Part shown: positions 7,004-12,011 of the stretch, piece after piece | Layout: each line of letters opens with the position of its first letter | Position numbering within the stretch: the stretch's first letter is position 1 | Source of the DNA: an uncultured Ruminococcus sp. | GTDB taxonomy: Bacteria; Bacillota; Clostridia; Oscillospirales; Ruminococcaceae | DNA length: 13,640 bases | Assembly (NCBI GenBank): GCA_946183385.1 | Contig: CAMHBN010000022.1 | Span: 1-13,640, forward strand | Reading direction: 5' to 3' | Translations under genes and position numbers: made by a program | Notes under the pieces: generated by a model | Database searches by the model: none | The model's input: the letters and a program-made list of their open reading frames with translations, nothing else | What the model was told of the DNA's origin: nothing

Positions 7004-8838
7004 TCCTCGTACACCTCGTTAAGGTCGTGCCCGAGCTCGCAGGTATACAGCCACTCGATGACGTCGCCGTCCGAGAGGACGTAGTCGCCGCTGTTGCGCG
7101 AGGGCGAAATGCCGTTGACGTGGTAGACCCAGCCCGACAGGTCGCCGAAATCTAACTCGTAGATGTAATTTATTCCCGCGACGTATATCATACTCTTCGA
7201 GCCGCCGCGCGCGTCTATCTGTATGCCGTAGGTCTGCGCCGCGTCGGTGAGCACGTCGTAGGCGGTATCGCCCGCCTCGATGTCGAACGTGGTCACGGGC
7301 AGGATAACGCCGTCCGCGGGGATATAGTCCGCGTCGGACTTCCCGACCACGGTATCGCAGCGTATCTCCATAGTTACCGTCCCGACGGCGTTGGTCTTCT
7401 CCGACGCCGAGCCGTAGTAATCGTCCGCGGAGCGTATATCCGTGACGAGCACGATGACGACTCCCGCCGCCACAGCCGCGCCGACGAAGATGAAGTTCTT
7501 GTAGCTGCGCTTGCCGAGCGCGAGCAGCAGCACGGACAGCAGAGCTCCCGCACCGATGATTACAATGATAGCGACGGGCTTGTAGCCGCCGCTTTTTTCT
7601 CCGTTATCAGCGGAGCTTATCACCGCCGCGGATGTACCCGCCGAGGTTACGGTAGTCGGCAGCTCAGAACTTGCAGAGATATGGGAAGCTGTGTCCGAAG
7701 CCGAAGTTATCGCCGTACCTGTTGCCGTCGCGGAGGTCGCGGACACGCTCGATGCAGTCGTAACCTTTTCCGATGCAGAGCTGTGTGATGTCGCCGTCGT
7801 GCTCACCGATTCCCCTGCCTTAGCCGTCGTGACCGCACTCGTCTGAGCCGCCGTGGTCTGCACGGGAGCCGAAACGGGCTGCCGCGCGTCGATGACATAG
7901 AGCGGGCCCTCGCCCTCGAGCATACGCTTGTACGCGACGAAGGAATACATCGCCTGAATGGTGGCAGTCTCGTTGAAATCGCCGCCCGCAACGTGGCTGT
8001 ATCCGCCGTCCGCACGCCGATAGGTCAGCATACTGTCGATGATGGTATTGCCGTCCTTGATGAAGCGGCTGTCCTCGCCGCAGTCGATACCGAGCGCCGA
8101 CAGCGCCACAAGCACCTGCGCGGAGCTCTCGGGATTGGGCGTCCCGAAGCTCTGATAGCCGCCGTCGTCCATCTGTCTGCGCGAGAGGAGCTCCAGCCCG
8201 CGGTCTATCGCTGCACGGACGTCGCCGCGCTCGTCATAGTACGGAGCAAGAGCCTGTATAGTCATAGCCGTGACGTCGATGTCGCCGTACTCGCCGAAGA
8301 GCGCCCAGCCGCCGTCGTTATACTGGAGGTCAAGGAGCTCGTCCGCGACGGATTCGGCTGTATACTTATCGCAGGTGTAGCCGTTGTTGAGGACGTGCAG
8401 ACCGTAGATACGGCTCATAATTCCGTTCGCGCCGATGGAGTCGTCGAGGATATCCGCGATATAGCTGTCGGAGCTCCCCGCCGCACACAGCGCGAGCGCG
8501 TACTTCTCTCGCATGGTCGCCGAGTTTATCTTAGTCGAGCCGATGTAACCTTTCAGCGCCCGCTCATAAGAGCCCATCCCGCGCACACCGTCCTGACTGA
8601 GCGCGATGATGTACCACTCCGACATCACACCCGCCTTCTCGGAGAGGTAGCCGTCTATCCACTCCTGAACGTCGTCCGCGCCCGATTCTTCGAGCTTATA
8701 AGCAAGTATACCGCCGATAAGGTCATCGACCTCGTCGGCGGTATATCCGTAGCCTGCGGCTCTTATAGGTACGAGCGCGAGCAGCAGCACCAGCGCTGCC
8801 GCCCGGCACATCAGCCCTCCGAGAGCCTTAGTTCTCAT
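7000..8838 (-). CDS. Membrane-anchored transcobalamin-like protein (alpha/alpha toroid + DUF4430)
   Basis: 612 aa. A signal peptide (about 1-28) leads to an alpha/alpha-toroid region (about 35-310) with prenyltransferase/squalene-cyclase-type repeats, for example LQYNDGGWALFGEYG (171-185), RRQMDDGGYQSFG (220-232) and YRRADGGYSHVAG (273-285). A Ser/Thr-rich linker (about 322-412) follows, then two adjacent transmembrane helices (about 420-441 and 448-467), then a DUF4430/transcobalamin-C-like beta domain (about 485-602) ending in GWVYHVNGISPS and DGDVIEWLYT. Toroid plus this beta domain is the fold pair of animal intrinsic factor and transcobalamin, which hold cobalamin between the domains. 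The helix hairpin would leave both domains outside the cell. Placement between a B12 riboswitch and an ECF transporter supports corrinoid capture. A terpene-cyclase role is unlikely for a secreted protein in this context. ATG 8838 overlaps the upstream gene by 11 nt; its ribosome binding site (AGAAAGAAG) is weak, so coupling is likely. Confidence 0.85.
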   Translation of the reverse strand: MRTKALGGLMCRAAALVLLLALVPIRAAGYGYTADEVDDLIGGILAYKLEESGADDVQEWIDGYLSEKAGVMSEWYIIALSQDGVRGMGSYERALKGYIGSTKINSATMREKYALALCAAGSSDSYIADILDDSIGANGIMSRIYGLHVLNNGYTCDKYTAESVADELLDLQYNDGGWALFGEYGDIDVTAMTIQALAPYYDERGDVRAAIDRGLELLSRRQMDDGGYQSFGTPNPESSAQVLVALSALGIDCGEDSRFIKDGNTIIDSMLTYRRADGGYSHVAGGDFNETATIQAMYSFVAYKRMLEGEGPLYVIDARQPVSAPVQTTAAQTSAVTTAKAGESVSTTATSHSSASEKVTTASSVSATSATATGTAITSASDTASHISASSELPTTVTSAGTSAAVISSADNGEKSGGYKPVAIIVIIGAGALLSVLLLALGKRSYKNFIFVGAAVAAGVVIVLVTDIRSADDYYGSASEKTNAVGTVTMEIRCDTVVGKSDADYIPADGVILPVTTFDIEAGDTAYDVLTDAAQTYGIQIDARGGSKSMIYVAGINYIYELDFGDLSGWVYHVNGISPSRNSGDYVLSDGDVIEWLYTCELGHDLNEVYEE

Positions 8839-9745
8839 GCTTCTTTCTCAGAGAGAATGCTGCAAACACGCCTGTTCCGAGAAGAACGAGCGAAACTGCC
8901 GCACCTGTATCGCCTGTCTTGGGCGAAGCTGTACCTGCTGCTGCGGTAGACTTAGCAGTAGAAGTTGAAGCGGTAGTAGTAGCAGTTGTTGTAGTAGTAG
9001 TGGTAGTAGTTGCAGCCTCTGTAGTGGTAGTTGTAGTCTCGGCAGCCTTTACGTCAGCGATGAGCACGGGAGAGATAAGTGTCATACCCTCGATGCTTCC
9101 TGCACTGATAACGTTCCTGCCTGCCTTGTCGAGCTTTATCTTAGCCTTGCCCTCGGCGTCTGTCTTGACGTCTGTAGCCTCGCCGTTAACGGTGACAGCC
9201 GCACCCTCGACTGCAACGGGCACCAGCTGATAATTCTCGTCGAAGCTTGCACGCTTGAGAGTGACCTCAATTTCGTCGCCCTCATTTGCCTCGGTGTTGT
9301 TCTTGTCGAACCAGCTGTAGAATGTAGTAGCCCATCCGTTGGGATCGGGATAGATGAAAGCGTTGAGGTAATCGCCGCTCTTCAGCTCATCTGTAAGACC
9401 CATAGCAATGTTGTTGTTTATATAGTAGCCGTAGCTTCCGCCGTTCTCAACACCCCAGAGCTTGTCGATGGAATCGCCGTACTGTGTCTCGACAGTCTTG
9501 TAGCCTGCCTCGGAGCCGCCCTCGAAGAACTTATCGTGGGTGATAACGAGCGCATCGTTTACGGTGAGCTTGCCGTCGCTGTCGATATCGGTAACGGTAA
9601 CAGCCTCCTGTGCAACAGCGACCTTGCTCTCGGCGTCGATAACAGATACGAAGATATCGGCTGAGTTCTCCTCAGCGAAAGCGGTAACGCTCATAGCCGA
9701 GCAGGTGATGAATGCGGCAGCAGCCGCAGCGATGAATTTTTTCAT
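8828..9745 (-). CDS. Sortase-anchored surface protein with DUF4430-like domain and calcium-type loop
   Basis: 305 aa. Signal peptide about 1-24 (cut after AFA). A first domain (about 29-135) includes DIDSDGKLTVND (53-64), a 12-residue EF-hand/dockerin-type loop with acidic residues at positions 1, 3, 5 and 12, then DKLWGVENGGSYGYYINN (94-111) and LKSGDYLNAFIY (121-132). Those two stretches resemble the last strands of DUF4430/transcobalamin beta domains. A second, Ig- or Cna-B-like domain (about 155-232) carries VTVNGEATDVKTDAEGKAKI. A Thr-rich stalk (235-272) precedes SPKTG (274-278), a hydrophobic helix and the tail RKKHEN, a sortase sorting signal. ATG 9745 has AAAGGAGAGG upstream and follows the B12 riboswitch leader, so this is the first gene of the operon. 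Role inferred: wall-attached corrinoid binder ahead of the membrane protein. The Thr codons are unusually ACT/ACA-rich compared with its neighbours. Confidence 0.82.
   Translation of the reverse strand: MKKFIAAAAAAFITCSAMSVTAFAEENSADIFVSVIDAESKVAVAQEAVTVTDIDSDGKLTVNDALVITHDKFFEGGSEAGYKTVETQYGDSIDKLWGVENGGSYGYYINNNIAMGLTDELKSGDYLNAFIYPDPNGWATTFYSWFDKNNTEANEGDEIEVTLKRASFDENYQLVPVAVEGAAVTVNGEATDVKTDAEGKAKIKLDKAGRNVISAGSIEGMTLISPVLIADVKAAETTTTTTEAATTTTTTTTTATTTASTSTAKSTAAAGTASPKTGDTGAAVSLVLLGTGVFAAFSLRKKHEN
8972..9039. repeat. Trinucleotide-repeat tract encoding the Thr stalk
   Basis: On the minus strand this is a run of near-identical Thr codons (ACT/ACA/ACC, seen as GTAGTAGTAG-type triplets on +). 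It codes for the Thr-rich stalk between the Ig-like domain and the sortase signal. Slippage in such a tract would change stalk length in whole codons without breaking the frame. Confidence 0.65.
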
Positions 9746-9763
9746 GGTGACCTCTCCTTTAAC

Positions 9764-9794
9764 AATAAAAATGCTTTCCTTGCAGATGGAAAGC
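9764..9794 (-). terminator. Leader terminator of the B12 operon
   Basis: On the minus strand GCTTTCC (9788-9794) pairs with GGAAAGC (9773-9779) across an 8-nt loop, followed by ATTTTTATT. It lies after the riboswitch aptamer and just before the ribosome binding site of the first gene, as expected for a riboswitch that stops transcription when cobalamin is bound. I could not resolve a clear anti-terminator. Confidence 0.62.
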
Positions 9795-9818
9795 GGAAAA
9801 CGAACAAAACAAACGATG

Positions 9819-9845
9819 CTCCGTTTTTCACTGTCCAAAAACGAG
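9819..9845 (-). other. Secondary hairpin in the riboswitch expression platform
   Basis: On the minus strand CTCGTTTTT (9837-9845) pairs with AAAAACG-AG (9819-9828) with one bulged G, around an 8-nt loop. It lies between the aptamer and the leader terminator. It may be part of the switching structure; no function is shown. Confidence 0.35.
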
Positions 9846-9850
9846 AATAT

Positions 9851-9946
9851 CCGCACGCCTGACGAGCGACCCGACTTCGGCACACGCCTCATACGGTAGT
9901 GACTGCTGTGGCGGACTCTCACCGCACTTCCCTCAGCTTCAGGCTG
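9851..9946 (-). promoter_or_regulatory. Cobalamin (B12) riboswitch
   Basis: On the minus strand the aptamer shows conserved pieces in the right order: GGGAAGT (9926-9932), GGTGAGAGTCC (9913-9923, the B12-box core), a following CAGTCACTACCGTA (9892-9905) in place of the usual ...CACTGTGA, a small GGC-GCC hairpin (9879-9888), and CGAAGTCGGG (9870-9879) matching the GAAGTCAGG element. The closing P1 helix is GCCTGA (9939-9944) with TCAGGC (9857-9862). It starts within a few nt of the predicted transcription start. Established behaviour: cobalamin binding lowers expression of downstream uptake genes. The aptamer is compact and somewhat divergent, which leaves open which corrinoid form it prefers. 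Confidence 0.87.
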
Positions 9947-9953
9947 CATAGAC

Positions 9954-9982
9954 ATTATATCACACTGAAATATGAATGTCAA
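9954..9982 (-). promoter_or_regulatory. Consensus promoter of the B12 operon
   Basis: On the minus strand TTGACA (9977-9982), a 17-bp spacer and TATAAT (9954-9959) match the sigma-A consensus fully. Transcription should begin near 9947, giving a leader of about 200 nt that contains the riboswitch and terminator. The 110 bp between this promoter and the GGDEF-EAL stop at 10094 hold only a short GC-rich inverted repeat (10011-10029) and no gene. Confidence 0.9.
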
Positions 9983-10093
9983 GGGAGCACTTATATCTCC
10001 TTCACGAAGAGGCGGTCGCTATCGCCGCCGTAAAAATACAGGCAGACACAAAACGTGCTGAATGTGTAATGGGGCAGGTTTTTGTCAGCCCGG

Positions 10094-11797
10094 CTATTTC
10101 AGTATCTCCGCAAGGTCGTACCTGTGGCGGCTGAGCACCTTCTCGAACCGGTCGCGCGGGAGCGGCTTATCGAAGATGAAGCCCTGCGCGTGCTGGCAGT
10201 GGTTGGCGCGGAGTATCTCTATCTGCTTGGTGGTCTCGACGCCCTCGGTGATACATTCAAGCCCGATATCGAGCGCCATCGCGACAACGTGGCGGTACAT
10301 CAGGCTCGTAACGCTCGACTCGTCCTCGTCGTCCTCCGGGAGGAAGCAGCGGTCTATTTTGAGCACATTCCACGGTATCTCGCGGATGAGGTTCAGCGAC
10401 GAATAGCCCATACCGAAGTCATCGACGGAGGTATATATCCCCTCGTCCTGCAAGCCGCTGACAATGCGCTTGAGCACGCGGAACTCTACATCGGTGGTCG
10501 TTTCGGTGAGCTCAATCTCGATGTACTGGTGCGGGACATTGTGGCGGTCGATTATCTCGATGATATGCCTGAGCAGGTCGATGTCGATGAGGTGCTTTCT
10601 CGACAGGTTGACGGAGGTGCGCACGGGTTCGAGGCAGGCGTCGAGCCACCTGCGTATATCGGCGCAGACCATGTCGAGGATATAGAAGTCGAGGAGGCAT
10701 ATATCGTTGCTCTGCTCAAGCACGGGGATGAAGTCCGCGGGAGGTATCATCTTATCCTCGTGGAACCATCGGCACAGAGCCTCCGCGCCTACTATCTCGC
10801 CCGTGTTTACATCGACCTTGGGCTGATAGTAGACCTTGAACTCCTTCCTTGCGAGCGCGGGCTCAAAGAGCTGCTGAATGCGCATTTCCGAATCGCGCTT
10901 CACGCCCATACTCTCGTTATAGTAGGAGATAGTCTCGCTCGAGCTCTGCTTGGCGGCGTGGTAGGCGCGGTTGAGCTTGTCCATGATATCGCCATGCGAT
11001 TCAAAGGAAAAATCCTCGGGGATCTCATAGATACCCGCACGCGCATAGACCATCACGCGCTTTTCGTTTTCCTTGTCGTAGTATATGGGCACGCCGCGCA
11101 GTATCGTGAGGACGTGCTCGACCAGCTCATTCCTCATCAGTGCGAGGAAGCTGTCTCCGCCAAGTCGGCTGACGATACCGTCGGCGTCGGCTATTGCGGC
11201 GATGAGCTTATAGAAATTCTTCATAACGATATCGCCGTTCTGCCGACCGATATCCTGATTGATTATCGTGAAGTGACGCAGGTTTATCAGCATAGCGGTA
11301 TAGTTCCCGCACAGCCTGCCCTGACCGAAGAGCCGCTCGACCTGACGCATAAACGCACGGCGGTTCTTGTAGCCGAAGTCGTCATAGAAGCCGAGGGCCT
11401 CTATCGCGGCGGCAAGGCGGTTTCGCGCAACAAAGCTGAGCAGCTCGAGCACAACGAGGTCGAGCCTCTTTAAATCAGTCTCTGATAGCGGCTCCTCGTC
11501 CTCGGAGCGATAGAGAGTACCCTTGATGACAGCCTGCGACTTCGTGACGAAGCGGTGCTGAATAATAGCGGGACCGCCCTTGTCGTTGTCGTAGTCGCAC
11601 ATTATCTCGCCCTCGCCGAGCTTTTCCTTGTTTTCATTGATATAGAATTCTGTGACGCCGCGCGAAATGCGGTATGCCTCCGAAAGCTCTCTGAGTGTGC
11701 CGATGAAGCCTTCGCGGTCGAAATACTCTGTATTGTTCATCTGACTTACCATTTTCACGAACAGCTCATAAAATTTCTCGTTTGGTACCAGATCCAT
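10094..11797 (-). CDS. Soluble GGDEF-EAL protein, probable c-di-GMP phosphodiesterase
   Basis: 567 aa with no transmembrane segment. An N-terminal region (about 1-135) that I do not recognise, possibly a GAF-like sensor, precedes a degenerate GGDEF domain (about 137-295) and an EAL domain (about 305-560). The GGDEF site reads GGDSF (213-217), and the metal-binding Asp is Asn in LINLRHF (N172), so cyclase activity is unlikely. The EAL domain has the expected active-site pieces: EAL (339-341), SVNLS (395-399), IELTE (428-432), DDFGMGYSS (459-467), LKID (479-482), EGVET (518-522), QGF (538-540). It should hydrolyse c-di-GMP to pGpG, perhaps with the degenerate domain binding GTP. ATG 11797 is chosen because GGGAGG lies 8 nt upstream; a frame extending 18 codons further has no such site. 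It has its own promoter and diverges from the second EAL gene. Confidence 0.9.
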   Translation of the reverse strand: MDLVPNEKFYELFVKMVSQMNNTEYFDREGFIGTLRELSEAYRISRGVTEFYINENKEKLGEGEIMCDYDNDKGGPAIIQHRFVTKSQAVIKGTLYRSEDEEPLSETDLKRLDLVVLELLSFVARNRLAAAIEALGFYDDFGYKNRRAFMRQVERLFGQGRLCGNYTAMLINLRHFTIINQDIGRQNGDIVMKNFYKLIAAIADADGIVSRLGGDSFLALMRNELVEHVLTILRGVPIYYDKENEKRVMVYARAGIYEIPEDFSFESHGDIMDKLNRAYHAAKQSSSETISYYNESMGVKRDSEMRIQQLFEPALARKEFKVYYQPKVDVNTGEIVGAEALCRWFHEDKMIPPADFIPVLEQSNDICLLDFYILDMVCADIRRWLDACLEPVRTSVNLSRKHLIDIDLLRHIIEIIDRHNVPHQYIEIELTETTTDVEFRVLKRIVSGLQDEGIYTSVDDFGMGYSSLNLIREIPWNVLKIDRCFLPEDDEDESSVTSLMYRHVVAMALDIGLECITEGVETTKQIEILRANHCQHAQGFIFDKPLPRDRFEKVLSRHRYDLAEILK

Positions 11798-11839
11798 ACA
11801 AGCGCCTCCCTTCGCACTTATAAAATGTGGTTCATAATC

Positions 11840-11868
11840 ATTGTAGCACACTTTACCAAAAAAAGCAA
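11840..11868 (-). promoter_or_regulatory. Promoter of the soluble GGDEF-EAL gene
   Basis: On the minus strand TTGCTT (11863-11868), a 17-bp spacer and TACAAT (11840-11845) form a near-consensus sigma-A promoter. The predicted leader is about 35 nt. The -35 hexamer is the same as that of pncB. Confidence 0.7.
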
Positions 11869-11913
11869 CAGTTGACCGCGAAATTATAGCGATAAATTCG
11901 TGTATAATGTGTA

Positions 11914-11929
11914 AACTTTTTATAAAGTT
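11914..11929. promoter_or_regulatory. Palindrome between the divergent EAL promoters
   Basis: AACTTT (11914-11919) and AAAGTT (11924-11929) form a perfect inverted repeat around TTAT, just upstream of the + strand -35 box. Possible operator; AT-rich sequence makes chance occurrence a real alternative. Confidence 0.3.
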
Positions 11930-11930
11930 G

Positions 11931-11959
11931 TTGTCTTTTTACAGTTTTTATGTTATAAT
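11931..11959 (+). promoter_or_regulatory. Promoter of the 7TM-PAS-GGDEF-EAL gene
   Basis: TTGTCT (11931-11936), a 17-bp spacer and TATAAT (11954-11959) sit 53 bp upstream of the ATG. A second TATAAT at 11903-11908 has no matching -35 box. Confidence 0.7.
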
Positions 11960-11976
11960 AACATAGGATTATTATA
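11954..11976. promoter_or_regulatory. Palindrome covering the -10 box (candidate operator)
   Basis: TATAATAA (11954-11961) and TTATTATA (11969-11976) form a perfect 8-bp inverted repeat with a 7-bp centre. It contains the whole -10 box and the predicted start site of the 12012 gene. A protein bound here would block RNA polymerase. Confidence 0.45.
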
Positions 11977-12011
11977 CATTTTTCTCTGGTAGATAAAGGT
12001 CAGGTGATAAT

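Noticed and set aside
7000-8838. Terpene cyclase or prenyltransferase enzyme
   Set aside because: The repeats give the alpha/alpha toroid fold, but the protein is secreted and membrane-anchored, carries a DUF4430 domain, and sits in a B12-controlled transport operon.
9554-9589. Cellulosomal dockerin in the sortase-anchored protein
   Set aside because: Only one calcium-type loop is present, with no second repeat, and it lies inside a DUF4430-like domain.
9983-10005. Shine-Dalgarno-like AAGGAGATATAAGTG on the minus strand
   Set aside because: It leads to no open frame of useful length and lies immediately upstream of a consensus promoter.
10011-10029. GGCGG/CCGCC inverted repeat as terminator of the soluble GGDEF-EAL gene
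   Set aside because: The stem is only five to six base pairs and is not followed by a U-tract on the minus strand.
10082-11473. Long plus-strand open frame opposite the soluble GGDEF-EAL gene (463 codons)
   Set aside because: Antisense shadow; the minus-strand frame carries all EAL motifs and a good ribosome binding site.
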